DNA of 64,000 bases from JAZDFC01 sp043808235 (GCA_043808235.1 JAZDFC010000084.1:107203-171202); one strand, 5' to 3'. Numbered from the stretch's first letter, positions 1-9,106 are shown. Numbers and translations are program-made. The notes: generated from the letters alone by a model not told the origin.

Positions 1-1935
1 CGGAATTTTTTTACCGAATTTTTCTTTAAAGTAACCGGTAATAATCAGCATACCTTTGTTATGAGTATTTCCGCTTAACCCCGCCTCTCTTTCAACATTT
101 AAAATATTTCCGCCTCCCAATGAAACTGATGCGGTAATTCTCGCAGGTTTACCAAATGAATACTGCCCACCGCCATAAACCGCGAGCCCGTTTATCTGCC
201 CGACTTTATCATTTTCGGTATCGATAAGAATTGTTCCTTCCTGAATATACTCCTGTAATTTTGATTCGTATAATCCATGCCTTTCCCGCGAGCCGTCGTA
301 AGCTTGTGCAACGTGAAAGTCGGTTACGGATTTTGCGCCAACATCCCGCGCCCAAAAATTTGCCTCTCTAACTAAATCGGCTATATAAGCAAAGCGTGTT
401 GTCAATTTGTCTTTCGAACCGGCATACCTTATTCCATACTCAACAATTCGCGATAAAGCTGATTTATCAAATTTTAAAAGTTTTTCATCATCGATTAATT
501 TTTTAACAACTTGTGCGTATTGTAAAATCGTACTTTCATTACGTTTCATCTCATAATCAAAATCGGCTTTTACTTTGAAAAGTTTATTAAAATCATCTTC
601 GTAATTCGACAAAACATAATAGATATAACTATTGCCGATGAAAATTATTTTCGTATTAATTTCAATTTGTTCCGGTTTTAAAATGCTCGGGGCATACATA
701 TACAAATTAGCCACATCCTGAATTTGATGTGTTCCGTAAAGCAACACTCTTTTCAATGTTTTCCAAACTCCCGGTTCCGAAAATGCATCGAGAGCATTGA
801 TTACAAGGTAGCCGTTATTCGCGTGTAATAGCGAACCGGCTTTTATTCTTGTGAAGTCTGCATACCATCCTCCCGAGCCATCGCTATATTTTTCGATGGT
901 TCCAAATAGATTATTATAAGTCGGCGTAGTTTCAATTACCACCGGACATTCTTTCACTTCGGAATTATCGAGGATGAGATTCACTTCGTACTCAATCATA
1001 TTCTCCGGCATTGTGTTTTCTTCATCGTGGTCAGCAGTTTTAAGCGCTTTGAACTTATCGAGATTTTGAAAAATGCTTTCCGTAACATGATTCAAATATT
1101 CACTTACTTTTTTGTCTTTATATTTCTTTTTGAGATCGTCAATCGTAACATTGATCAAACTTTTTACGGCTTCCGCTTCGAGCTCGTTTACTTTTTGATG
1201 AAAATCCTGAGTGATTTTAAAATTCTGCCGGAACAATGATTGCAGCTCCTGCTGATAACCGGTATATTTATCAATAATTACATCCGATTGCCCTCTCGTA
1301 ATTTTCCCGGATTTAACAGCTTCATCTAAGTTTTGAATGAAGATTGCCTGGTCTTCAATTACAATTAGAATTTCAGGTCTTACTAATTCGCCAACCTTTA
1401 CCTGACCGAGAGTAAACCCATCCGTTCTCAATCTATCTTCAAAATCATCAAGCACCTTCTGCTGGCTGGTTCCGAAATCCGTTAACAGTTTTTTCTTTTG
1501 CGATGTGAAAGGATCCGACTCCAACACTATTGGAATTTTTTCCTGGATAAATTTTATAGTCTTTGAAATATCATTTTTAAATTTAGCCCCCTGGCCGGCT
1601 TTTAAAACAATGAGTGTTGGTTGATCCGGGTCTTTAAAATTATTTACATACAAATAATCGCTAAGCTGCGGACATTTGGGCGAAATGTTTTCGAGCATTC
1701 TTTTAATGGTTGTGGCTTTACCGGTTCCGGATAAGCCAGTGATAAAAATATTATAACCCGGACTCTTTAAATCCACTCCGAGATTCAAGGCTTTCAGCGC
1801 GCGCTGCTGACCAATAATTCCTTCAACAGGTTCGAGGGAATCGGAAGTCTCAACCTCAAAAATTTCGGGATCGCATTTCCATTTTAATTCTTCCTGTTTT
1901 AATTCGATTGGTTTGGAGGATTTCAATAATGCCAT
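1..1935 (-). CDS. Lon-related AAA+ ATP-dependent protease (LonB/AAA_32 type), C-terminus outside window
   Basis: The frame is open from an ATG at 1935 to the window edge, 645 codons without a stop, so the C-terminal part is missing. The start reads MALLKSSKPIELKQEE. A Walker A loop GLSGTGKAT lies at residues 67-75, followed by a stretch typical of the AAA_32/Lon-related family (AGSLLHANNGYLVINALD), where Walker B is expected, and by a VYGGGQYSFGKPARITA stretch entering the Lon protease domain. The Ser-Lys dyad would lie off the left edge and cannot be checked. Family members are about 800 residues long and act as cytosolic ATP-dependent proteases. It diverges from mfd across a 515-bp gap. Confidence 0.9.
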   Translation of the reverse strand, partial: MALLKSSKPIELKQEELKWKCDPEIFEVETSDSLEPVEGIIGQQRALKALNLGVDLKSPGYNIFITGLSGTGKATTIKRMLENISPKCPQLSDYLYVNNFKDPDQPTLIVLKAGQGAKFKNDISKTIKFIQEKIPIVLESDPFTSQKKKLLTDFGTSQQKVLDDFEDRLRTDGFTLGQVKVGELVRPEILIVIEDQAIFIQNLDEAVKSGKITRGQSDVIIDKYTGYQQELQSLFRQNFKITQDFHQKVNELEAEAVKSLINVTIDDLKKKYKDKKVSEYLNHVTESIFQNLDKFKALKTADHDEENTMPENMIEYEVNLILDNSEVKECPVVIETTPTYNNLFGTIEKYSDGSGGWYADFTRIKAGSLLHANNGYLVINALDAFSEPGVWKTLKRVLLYGTHQIQDVANLYMYAPSILKPEQIEINTKIIFIGNSYIYYVLSNYEDDFNKLFKVKADFDYEMKRNESTILQYAQVVKKLIDDEKLLKFDKSALSRIVEYGIRYAGSKDKLTTRFAYIADLVREANFWARDVGAKSVTDFHVAQAYDGSRERHGLYESKLQEYIQEGTILIDTENDKVGQINGLAVYGGGQYSFGKPARITASVSLGGGNILNVEREAGLSGNTHNKGMLIITGYFKEKFGKKIP

Positions 1936-2070
1936 AGTAGAATGTTCCGCAGATAATTTGGAGTATTATTTGACATCAAAAATATAAAAATGATAAGTGA
2001 ATAACACTACCCGATTATTTGTTTAATGATTTTAAGGATCAAAGGTAGTGAAAACAAATTTGGGCATAAT

Positions 2071-2164
2071 AAAGCATGGCGATGCTTTTTCAATGGAACC
2101 ACTATCCTTAAGGATGGTTTGTTTGAATAGCGTTGTCATTTATGGCAACGCGGTGATACATCGC
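2071..2164. repeat. Cluster of short REP-like palindromes between the Lon-type gene and mfd
   Basis: Four hairpin-forming units follow each other: AAAGCATGGCGATGCTTT (2071-2088), the perfect palindrome ATCCTTAAGGAT (2104-2115) inside a longer imperfect stem, GCGTTG/CAACGC around a CATTTATG core (2130-2151), and GCGGTGATACATCGC (2150-2164). They resemble in build the palindromes at 31.3-31.5 kb (a stem around CATAAATG or CTTAAG). No transposase gene is present in the window. The rest of 1936-2450 holds a second repeat (2308-2382) and no gene that I can support. Confidence 0.6.
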
Positions 2165-2307
2165 TTCTTCTATTCCTTCGTTTTTCACCTCTCCTTTCCT
2201 TAATTTTACACAGCTCTTTTAAGAAGGAGTGTTATTCAACGAACCGCTTCTTCTTTACGGGTAATGCTGATGAAAAGCAGAACACTGCCCCGTCAATACC
2301 GGGCAGG

Positions 2308-2382
2308 TCGTTATGATAATTATGCTCTGAGATGATATGCATATAAAATCATAAGAGATCATAACAATCCGCGTTCTATTAA
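2308..2382. repeat. Dispersed AT-rich repeat with ATCCGCGTTC end (family A, degenerate left end)
   Basis: The segment contains TCGTTATGATAATTATG, ATCATAAGAGATCATAAC and the right end AATCCGCGTTCTATTAA. The same ordered motifs occur at 27708-27792 and 32751-32833, where the left end GAACGCGGAT is also present and forms an inverted repeat with the right end. Here the left end has decayed. It lies about 70 bp upstream of the mfd start. Confidence 0.7.
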
Positions 2383-2450
2383 CAGCTATTTCGACAGCAT
2401 TGCCTTATGGGGGAAGGTGCGTCTATTTTAAATATATTACCGGACTATTA

Positions 2451-5400
2451 ATGAAACATTCCTCTACGGATATCTTCTCGAATCTTGAGTTCATCGAAAA
2501 AGTGTTGTATCAAATAAAGAACAAACATGCTGACGAAAACAAAGTTTTTATCAGCGGTCTGCCGGGTTCGTCAAAAACGATTTTAATAAACCGGCTTACT
2601 ACTGTTGAGAATCAAATTGTTTTACTCGTGCCCGATATAAAGACAGTCAGCGAGTACAACGTAGAGCTTCACATACTCGAATTAAAAATCCCGGTAATTG
2701 CGCTTGAGGAAATGACGCCCGAAATCGTGCAGGAAAAATTAACTCAACTAAACACCACGGATAAATTTATACTTGTTGCTGATTATGATTTGTTAAAGCT
2801 CTCACTTCCGCCGAAAGATATTATTGAAAAGAACACGCTTGCGTTGAATGTAGGAAGCAATATTTCTTACGATGAACTTATTGAATACTTAAACGAGATG
2901 AATTACCAGCGGGACAAATTTGTAGAGGGACCGGGCGATTACTCGGTGCGTGGATCCATAATCGATTTCTGGTCGTACAGTGAAAAGCAGCCGGTGCGTG
3001 CCGAATACGACGGAGACTTTCTTGAATCGCTTCGGCACTTCGATCCTGAAAGTCAAAGATCGTCCGATAAAATTACACACACATCACTCGCGGCAAAAAT
3101 AAATCCCTCGGATGAAACGAATAATTCCAGTATATTCGATTACCTTAACGATCCTCTGATTATTGCTTCATCATACGAGCTTGAAAACATTTTTACCAAC
3201 AAGAAAGAAATACTCGAACCGGAAGAGAGTTATTTATCCGGCATAGAAGACGAATTAAAGGAAGAATTATTTGGTGAGGCAAACAAGATAACAGCCACGG
3301 AAGAGAGCGAAGATTTCACCGAGAAAACACAAACAGATTTAGAGACCATCTTCAAGAATAAAGCACGTTGGTTGATAGAGGAGGATATAAATACTTCGGG
3401 TAAAAGATCCGAATTGAATCTTGCACATGCCCCGATTATTAATTCCAATTTCGAATACCTATTTGAATTAATAAAGGAATATGCGCAGAAGGATTATATT
3501 ATTTTTATCGCAGCTGAGAATGAATTGCAGGCTGGGAAATTGCGCGATCTTCTTTCCGGATTCAAAGAAGAATTGAGCGAATTATTTGAAGCGGGAAAAA
3601 TTAAAATCATCAGCTTAGCAGTAAAGGAAGGATTCATTTCCAAACCGGATAAGATTTTAATTCTTTCCGATTACCAAATTTTTAATAAACCCTACCGCAC
3701 CAAAATTATTTCGAAAAAGTATAAAAAATCGAAAGCGAAGGAATTCGCTTCAATCAAACGCGGAGATTTTGTAGTTCACGAAACTTACGGCATCGGACAA
3801 TACTCGGGATTGGAGACAATTAAAATAGGAATGGTTGAACAGGAGTGCATCAAAATTTTATATGCGAACAACGACATTGTTTACGTCAACCTAAACTATC
3901 TCGGATTAGTAAAGAAGTTTTCTTCCGCCGAAAACGTACCGCCGGCGCTAACAAACTTAAGCAGCAATGAGTGGAAGTCCACAAAGTCGAAAGTAAAAGC
4001 GAAAATAAAAGATGCGGCATTCGAACTAATCAGTCTCTATGCTAAACGGAAATCTTCAAAAGGATTCTCCTTTAATTCCGATACAATTTGGCAGAAGGAG
4101 TTGGAAGCATCGTTTATATACGAAGACACTCCCGATCAGGAAAAAATAACGGAGGAGGTGAAGCTCGATATGGAAACCGAAAATCCGATGGACAGACTTG
4201 TATGCGGCGATGTCGGATTCGGGAAAACTGAAATAGCAGTGCGTGCTGCGTTCAAAGCGGTGAATGATTCGAAGCAGGTTGCTGTGCTTGTTCCAACCAC
4301 AATTCTTGCCGAGCAGCATTACAATACATTCAAGGATAGACTGAACCAATTTCCGGTTAGAGTTGCGGCGCTTTCACGGTTCTCTACAAAAGCGAAACAG
4401 ACAGAGACGGTAAAAAAATTAGCAGATGGCGGAATTGATATTGTAATCGGCACACATCGTTTGTTATCCAAGGATGTTGCGTTCAAAGATTTGGGATTAT
4501 TGATAATCGACGAAGAGCATCGCTTCGGTGTGATGGCGAAGGAGAAACTGCGGAAGATAAAAGCAAATGTTGATACGTTAACATTAACAGCCACGCCGAT
4601 TCCGAGAACGCTGAATATGTCGCTGCTCGGCGCTCGCGATTTATCAATAATGGCGACCCCGCCGCCCAACCGTCAGCCGATTTATACCAAGGTGGAAAAG
4701 TTTGATATAGTAAAAATCCGTGAATGGATTCACAAAGAATTAAACAGGCACGGACAGGTATATTTTGTTCACGACCGCGTTCAATCAATAGAAAAGATTG
4801 CAGGTTATGTGCGCAGATATATACCGGATATCAAAATTGCAGTTGCACACGGACAGATGCGTCCGGCACAGCTTGAGCAGGTGATTTATGATTTCCTCAA
4901 TAAGGAATATAATGTACTGATGTCAACAAAAATTATCGAATCGGGTTTGGACATTCCAAATGTGAACACAATAATTATCAACCGGGCAGATAGATTTGGA
5001 CTTGCGGAACTTCATCAGTTACGCGGACGTGTTGGACGCTCGAACAGACAGGCTTTTGCATATATGCTTGTTCCGTCGCTTGATACGATTACGAAGAAAG
5101 CTGTACGCCGGCTGCAGGCAATCGAAGAATATACCGACCTCGGCGAAGGATTTAATATATCCATGCGCGACCTTGAAATCCGCGGCGCAGGTAATCTTCT
5201 CGGAACCGAACAAAGCGGGGTAATAGAATCGATAGGATTTGATTTGTACGTAAAACTTTTGGACGAAGCGGTTGAGGAATTGAAACGCGATCAGTTTAAA
5301 GAAGTATTCAAGGATTTACCGAAGCATATCGAAAGAACCGATCCGACAATCGATGCGTTTTTTGAGATTGGAATTCCAAAAACATTTATGCCCGACCAGG

Positions 5401-5825
5401 CTGACAGACTCAGTTTCTATACCGCGTTATTCTCGATGTTGAGAGTTGAGGAAGCGCAAGAATTAAAAGAGGAAATTAAGGATCGTTTCGGCAAACTACC
5501 AGGAATTGTTGAACGATTGGTGAGCACAGCTATTCTGCGCTACTATGCTTCGTATGCTTTGTTTGAAAGAATTGTAATTCAACCGGACAGAATTTCGATA
5601 TTGCTGCCAAAGGGAGAGAAGGAAGAGTATTACACTGAAAAGTTCGCAAAATTAATGCAGCATGTTGTGGATAAATATTACAGACAAATTCAATTCAAGC
5701 AGACAAAGGATGTTGTAAAACTTGAGATGAGGAACCATCACACTTCACCCGAAGCCGTACTGGAGTATTTGATAAAATTCAGCCGGGAGATACAGGGGGT
5801 GATAAGTAATGTGGCGACAAATTAA
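2451..5825 (+). CDS. mfd: Transcription-repair coupling factor Mfd
   Basis: Superfamily 2 DNA translocase that removes RNA polymerase stalled at lesions and recruits UvrA. Visible parts in order: UvrB-like N-terminal module, a CarD-like RNA polymerase interaction domain near residue 435 (GDFVVHETYGIGQYSG), Walker A GDVGFGKTE near residue 586, a DEEH box (LLIIDEEHRFG) near 686, helicase motif VI region LHQLRGRVGRSNRQ, and the C-terminal TRCF domain. About 1124 residues, normal for the family. An upstream in-frame ATG at 2400 would add 17 residues unlike any Mfd start, so I prefer ATG 2451 (MKHSSTDIF). The last ~19 codons are duplicated at 6510-6569 beyond the higBA pair. Confidence 0.96.
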   Translation: MKHSSTDIFSNLEFIEKVLYQIKNKHADENKVFISGLPGSSKTILINRLTTVENQIVLLVPDIKTVSEYNVELHILELKIPVIALEEMTPEIVQEKLTQLNTTDKFILVADYDLLKLSLPPKDIIEKNTLALNVGSNISYDELIEYLNEMNYQRDKFVEGPGDYSVRGSIIDFWSYSEKQPVRAEYDGDFLESLRHFDPESQRSSDKITHTSLAAKINPSDETNNSSIFDYLNDPLIIASSYELENIFTNKKEILEPEESYLSGIEDELKEELFGEANKITATEESEDFTEKTQTDLETIFKNKARWLIEEDINTSGKRSELNLAHAPIINSNFEYLFELIKEYAQKDYIIFIAAENELQAGKLRDLLSGFKEELSELFEAGKIKIISLAVKEGFISKPDKILILSDYQIFNKPYRTKIISKKYKKSKAKEFASIKRGDFVVHETYGIGQYSGLETIKIGMVEQECIKILYANNDIVYVNLNYLGLVKKFSSAENVPPALTNLSSNEWKSTKSKVKAKIKDAAFELISLYAKRKSSKGFSFNSDTIWQKELEASFIYEDTPDQEKITEEVKLDMETENPMDRLVCGDVGFGKTEIAVRAAFKAVNDSKQVAVLVPTTILAEQHYNTFKDRLNQFPVRVAALSRFSTKAKQTETVKKLADGGIDIVIGTHRLLSKDVAFKDLGLLIIDEEHRFGVMAKEKLRKIKANVDTLTLTATPIPRTLNMSLLGARDLSIMATPPPNRQPIYTKVEKFDIVKIREWIHKELNRHGQVYFVHDRVQSIEKIAGYVRRYIPDIKIAVAHGQMRPAQLEQVIYDFLNKEYNVLMSTKIIESGLDIPNVNTIIINRADRFGLAELHQLRGRVGRSNRQAFAYMLVPSLDTITKKAVRRLQAIEEYTDLGEGFNISMRDLEIRGAGNLLGTEQSGVIESIGFDLYVKLLDEAVEELKRDQFKEVFKDLPKHIERTDPTIDAFFEIGIPKTFMPDQADRLSFYTALFSMLRVEEAQELKEEIKDRFGKLPGIVERLVSTAILRYYASYALFERIVIQPDRISILLPKGEKEEYYTEKFAKLMQHVVDKYYRQIQFKQTKDVVKLEMRNHHTSPEAVLEYLIKFSREIQGVISNVATN

Positions 5826-5848
5826 TTCAGCGCCGGGTAAAAAAATAG

Positions 5849-6139
5849 TCATGCCGATTCTTTATAAGCTATAATTTCCTTATCAAGGATTCCATTCAAT
5901 TCATCGCTTGCAACATCGATATCAAAATCCATTTGCAAACCAAGCCAGAATTGCGGAGTCATACCGAAATATTTTGCCAACCTTAGTGCGGTATCAGCCG
6001 AGATTCTTCTTTTCCCGAGAACAATTTCGTTTATTCTTCTCGGCGGAACTTTTATATCGTTAGCAATTTTATTCTGGCTTAATTCCATCGGTAATAAAAA
6101 TTCTTCGAGCAGTATTTCGCCGGGGTGAACCGGTTTCAT
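5849..6139 (-). CDS. higA: HigA-family antitoxin (XRE helix-turn-helix)
   Basis: A 96-residue protein opening with MKPVHPGEILLEEFLLP, the classic HigA/VapI start, followed by a helix-turn-helix (LSQNKIANDIKVPPRRINEI, then ADTALRLAKYFGMTPQFWLGLQ). It should bind and neutralise HigB and repress the pair. It is the second gene of the pair, 24 bp after the toxin stop, which is the reversed toxin-first order normal for higBA. Identification rests on family resemblance and pairing. Confidence 0.93.
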   Translation of the reverse strand: MKPVHPGEILLEEFLLPMELSQNKIANDIKVPPRRINEIVLGKRRISADTALRLAKYFGMTPQFWLGLQMDFDIDVASDELNGILDKEIIAYKESA

Positions 6140-6163
6140 TTTTTTTTTGTTTCATTTTTAATC

Positions 6164-6445
6164 CTAATGATAATCCGTTATTTCAACTTCGTATGCGTTA
6201 TTGTCCTTCCACTCAAAACATATCCGCCACTGATCATTAATTCTAACACTATATTGACCTTTTCTCTTTCCTTCCAATTTTTCAAGTCGATTACCCGGCG
6301 GAATGGTCAAGTCTTTAAGATTACCGGCTCGGTTAATCATTCGCAACTTCCTCAACGCCGGGCGCTGAATTACTTCAGGGAATATTCGCGAAATATTCCT
6401 ATCGAATAACAACCCGGTTTCTTTACTGTGGAATGATTTTATCAT
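6164..6445 (-). CDS. higB: HigB-family toxin (RelE/ParE fold mRNA interferase)
   Basis: A 93-residue protein with MIKSFHSKETGLLFD at the start and the typical RelE/HigB core: LRKLRMINRAGNLKDL, PPGNRLEKLEGKRKGQYSVRI and NDQWRICFEWKD. Members cleave translated mRNA on the ribosome. The promoter predicted just upstream would place transcription start at or next to the ATG, so the mRNA could be leaderless (inference). The pair lies between mfd and a second, diverged mfd 3' end, which points to arrival as a cassette. Confidence 0.93.
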   Translation of the reverse strand: MIKSFHSKETGLLFDRNISRIFPEVIQRPALRKLRMINRAGNLKDLTIPPGNRLEKLEGKRKGQYSVRINDQWRICFEWKDNNAYEVEITDYH

Positions 6446-6451
6446 GACTTT

Positions 6452-6480
6452 AAAATATAACGCCGGACGTTAAATGTCAA
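6452..6480 (-). promoter_or_regulatory. higBA promoter with operator in the spacer
   Basis: Read on the minus strand, TTGACA (6480-6475) is followed after exactly 17 bp by TATTTT (6457-6452). The spacer contains the inverted repeat TAACG-N5-CGTTA (6458-6472). As I recall, similar TAACG/CGTTA half-sites are known for HigA/GraA antitoxins. The site would let the antitoxin block RNA polymerase directly. The -10 element ends 7 bp before the higB ATG. Confidence 0.75.
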
Positions 6481-6509
6481 TCTTGAGACATGACAGAAAG
6501 CCACATCGG

Positions 6510-6569
6510 AAGATTAAAAAATTCACCCCTGAAATACAAGGAGTGATAAGTAATGTGGCAATCGGTTAA
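6510..6569 (+). pseudogene. Orphan second copy of the mfd 3' end
   Basis: Read in frame, this stretch gives KIKKFTPEIQGVISNVAIG and a TAA stop, matching the mfd C-terminus YLIKFSREIQGVISNVATN. At DNA level GTGATAAGTAATGTGGC is identical in both copies, while several third-codon positions differ (CAG/CAA, GGG/GGA, GCG/GCA). No start or upstream mfd sequence is attached. It is best read as the displaced original end of mfd, or the end brought along by the higBA cassette; synonymous differences argue against a fresh duplication. Confidence 0.8.
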
Positions 6570-6613
6570 CTTTTATACCAACTTTTGGAAACAAGATTAG
6601 TGAAGGTTAGTCT

Positions 6614-7222
6614 TTATCGATATGCCGTCATCAAAAACATTGGGTATTGGCATAAAATTCCTTCCCTCTCGCGGGGAATTGAATACGCTGTTTGAAAAGA
6701 GATATTTCTAAAATCGCATTTCTCTGCCAATCGTTTTAATTCAACCCTATCAAAACCTAAATGCCCGTCGAAGCCTTTATCGTGGAATGTTCCGTCTTCC
6801 TTGTCAAGGTCGGCAATACATATTACTCCATTCTCATTTAACATGGAATGAAAGCAGTGAAATATATTTTCGATATCCTCGATATGATGTAGAGTCAGCA
6901 TCGTATAAATTATGTCGTACTTTTCTTCAGGCAATGGATCGGTTGTCAAATCAAGTTTTATCGTTCTAAAATTCGTAATACCAGCGGCGACGATTTTTTG
7001 CGAAAGTGTTGCGAGCATTCCTATTGAAACATCGGCTAATGTAATTTGTCCGAGATATTCCCGAAGTTCGAAACTCAACAATCCTGTACCGCAGCCGTAT
7101 TCCAACGCATTCATATTCGAGGAAAGTGATACGCTTTTTATAATTGCTTTAGCTACGTTTTTAGCTCTTTCAATTCTTTCGGGAGTATCCCAGGTTGAAG
7201 CTCTATCGTCGAAGCTATTCAT
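6614..7222 (-). CDS. Class I SAM-dependent methyltransferase
   Basis: A 202-residue protein of the Methyltransf_11/25 type. Motif I is NALEYGCGTGLLSFEL, the acidic residue after strand 2 is in ITLADVSIGMLATL, and a YDIIYTMLTLHHIEDIENI segment matches motifs II/III. The methyl acceptor cannot be deduced. Its start lies 5 bp downstream of the stop of the acetyltransferase gene, so the two are probably co-transcribed. Confidence 0.85.
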   Translation of the reverse strand: MNSFDDRASTWDTPERIERAKNVAKAIIKSVSLSSNMNALEYGCGTGLLSFELREYLGQITLADVSIGMLATLSQKIVAAGITNFRTIKLDLTTDPLPEEKYDIIYTMLTLHHIEDIENIFHCFHSMLNENGVICIADLDKEDGTFHDKGFDGHLGFDRVELKRLAEKCDFRNISFQTAYSIPREREGILCQYPMFLMTAYR

Positions 7223-7227
7223 AATTT

Positions 7228-8070
7228 TTATCCCAACTCAAATGTTGTTACGCCGAAAATCCCGTCGAGTTTTATTTGCGGTTCTTCCTTTGTGTACATT
7301 CGGGCTGTTTCAAATACTTTGCGCATGCTGTGTTTTTGAGCAAGCACAACTGCCTCTGGATTAACCTCCGGCACATCGAGAAATATTGGAGAAACAATTT
7401 CTACTTTGGAAGAAAGCGCATTTAAAAGCTGTTCTGCAATCTTTTCATTATCCGAAAAGAGAGGACCAATTTTATAACCGTGCAAGCATTTGCGGATTGT
7501 TCCATATCCTTTGATTCCATCTTCAACATAAACGAGTGTATGTGAATCCGGCATATTGAACCAGCAGTTTAAAAACACTTCCCTTTCTACCGGGAAAAAT
7601 TTAGTATCATACGCAACAAGCTTAGTAAACTCAACTTCCCTTACCGGGCGGATAAATTTATCATCAACGGAATAATGGTTTGCGGTTCCTTCATAGCGGA
7701 TATTTCTGTACGCAAGTTTGAAACCGGATTTTTTATAGTTCATCTGTTGATCTATAACTCCATCCAACCCGATGTTGTTATGCCGTAAATACTCCATTCC
7801 CCTATTCCATATTTGAATACCATAGCCTTGTCCCCGGTATTCCGGATGAACAATGTAGAATCCTAAAAATCCGAATGTACCTTGATATGAAACTACAGAT
7901 ATACAACCAATCGGTTTGTCGTCCAATAATCCTAAGAAGAAGCCCTTCGGGTCGGTTTGATAAAAACACGGCGCATCATTCAATCCTGGATTCCATCCTT
8001 CCGCAGCCGCCCAATCAATGGCAATTTGAATTTCGTCATTTGTCATATTTCTTATTTCAAAATCATTCAT
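7228..8070 (-). CDS. GNAT-family N-acetyltransferase, two-domain (YitH-like)
   Basis: About 280 residues. The N-terminal half is a GNAT domain with the acetyl-CoA loop VHPEYRGQGYGIQIW and a preceding GFLGFYIV strand; the C-terminal half resembles the second GNAT-like domain of YitH/HolE-type proteins (Acetyltransf_18). I chose ATG 8070 (MNDFEIRNM). The frame is open further to 8208, but that extension overlaps the neighbouring lipoprotein gene and has no family character. Substrate unknown. Confidence 0.85.
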   Translation of the reverse strand: MNDFEIRNMTNDEIQIAIDWAAAEGWNPGLNDAPCFYQTDPKGFFLGLLDDKPIGCISVVSYQGTFGFLGFYIVHPEYRGQGYGIQIWNRGMEYLRHNNIGLDGVIDQQMNYKKSGFKLAYRNIRYEGTANHYSVDDKFIRPVREVEFTKLVAYDTKFFPVEREVFLNCWFNMPDSHTLVYVEDGIKGYGTIRKCLHGYKIGPLFSDNEKIAEQLLNALSSKVEIVSPIFLDVPEVNPEAVVLAQKHSMRKVFETARMYTKEEPQIKLDGIFGVTTFELG

Positions 8071-8129
8071 GGGGAAATTTTTCAAAATGTTTTTGGTAAT
8101 TATTTTTCTTTCTCTTATTCTTAAAAGAT

Positions 8130-8519
8130 TTAGCCACCGAAACTCTTCCCGGCTAATACGAATTTGACAAAAGCCCAAAGGAGAGCATATGCCCCTGCTC
8201 CGATGCAAACTAATGTAAGCGGCAAATTAAATTGTTCATAGTATGCAGCCTTCACAATTTCAAAAGGAATTTTTTCTTGTGTCCCATCGCGATTGAAATA
8301 AACAAATTCATTGCCGTCAACATAGGCTCTTTTTAAATCGCTCTTGGTAAAATCGATTATGCTGTCTTCCAGCGTAACAACTTTTTCAAGGTAGGCTGAG
8401 CTGTAATCTTCTTTCGCAACATAGGAATTTGTGTAACAACCGGAAAGAATCATATTAAAAAAGGCAACAATTAGTAATTCAATAAAAAGTTCTTTGCCGA
8501 TATGCGAGTAAGTTTTCAT
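8130..8519 (-). CDS. Small lipoprotein with C-terminal membrane segment, function unknown
   Basis: About 129 residues. The N-terminus MKTYSHIGKELFIELL is followed by a hydrophobic stretch and a lipobox ILSGC, so it is predicted to be a lipoprotein. A middle part carries YVDGNEFVYFNRDGTQEKIP, perhaps a small beta domain; a hydrophobic segment (TLVCIGAGAYALLWAFVKFV) lies near the C-terminus. The start at 8519 is favoured because GGAGGAT sits at the right distance; the ATG six codons earlier is part of that ribosome binding site. No family recognised. Confidence 0.6.
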   Translation of the reverse strand: MKTYSHIGKELFIELLIVAFFNMILSGCYTNSYVAKEDYSSAYLEKVVTLEDSIIDFTKSDLKRAYVDGNEFVYFNRDGTQEKIPFEIVKAAYYEQFNLPLTLVCIGAGAYALLWAFVKFVLAGKSFGG

Positions 8520-8554
8520 CTTAAATTTATCCTCCAATTTGCAAATTGTATATC

Positions 8555-8959
8555 TCAGTATTTTAATACATCAATATACGACTGTAATTCGAGTGCTCGC
8601 TTCCTTACTACCTCAACTCTATCAGCAGCCCGCATTGTTAGATACATTGTCCCGTCTTTTTGTGAATAAAGATAATCGAGAAACTCGAATTCCTTATCGC
8701 GGAATTTTATCCATTCCTGTTGGGCTTCTTTTAATTTTTTCTTTCCGGAATCATCGAGCATACCTTTTAATTCATTGTAAACCTTATTCAATTCGGCATC
8801 CCATTTCTCCGCCGCTTCATTCAAGCATTGCAACATGCCGTGTGTTGAATAATCTTTCTCCATGCATTCAGCGAGGGATATATCGATTGGATGCTTACTT
8901 TCTTCCTGGCAGTAAATAAAAGCTGGAACTAAAAGAAAACACAATAACAGACTTTTCAT
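8555..8959 (-). CDS. Secreted LprI/DUF1311-like protein
   Basis: About 134 residues with a signal peptide (MKSLLLCFLLVPAFIYCQ) and the DUF1311/LprI pattern: conserved cysteines in DISLAECMEKD and GMLQCLNEAAEKWDAELNKVYNEL, then LKEAQQEWIKFRDKEFEFLD. Members of this family include lysozyme inhibitor lipoproteins, but many are uncharacterised. ATG 8959 has AAGGTG upstream; the earlier in-frame ATG at 8974 would disrupt the signal peptide. Confidence 0.8.
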   Translation of the reverse strand: MKSLLLCFLLVPAFIYCQEESKHPIDISLAECMEKDYSTHGMLQCLNEAAEKWDAELNKVYNELKGMLDDSGKKKLKEAQQEWIKFRDKEFEFLDYLYSQKDGTMYLTMRAADRVEVVRKRALELQSYIDVLKY

Positions 8960-9067
8960 GCTCACACCTTCCAAATTATTTATCTAAAGTTATTCATACG
9001 ATAACTCTAAGACAACAAATAATTTCACAAAGAGGTTTACATGATGCAGTGAATTACGGGATTGTAT

Positions 9068-9106
9068 AAAAAAAGAAAGCATCCGTCGGGGTCGCAACGG
9101 ATGCTT
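9068..9106 (-). terminator. Rho-independent terminator after the secreted beta-helix gene
   Basis: Perfect 10-bp arms AAGCATCCGT (9077-9086) and ACGGATGCTT (9097-9106) around a 10-nt loop. Read on the minus strand the hairpin is followed by TTTC and a run of seven T (9074-9068). It lies 43 bp downstream of the stop at 9149 and closes the receptor/beta-helix transcription unit. Confidence 0.9.

Noticed and set aside
1027..1239. Small plus-strand open frame
   Set aside because: Lies fully antisense within the Lon-type gene and has no independent support.
2071..2088. Terminator for a plus-strand transcript
   Set aside because: The hairpin has a short T run but no plus-strand gene ends upstream; grouped with the palindromic repeats instead.
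7228..8208. Longer form of the acetyltransferase
   Set aside because: The extra 46 codons overlap the neighbouring lipoprotein gene and do not match the family; ATG 8070 gives the normal N-terminus.
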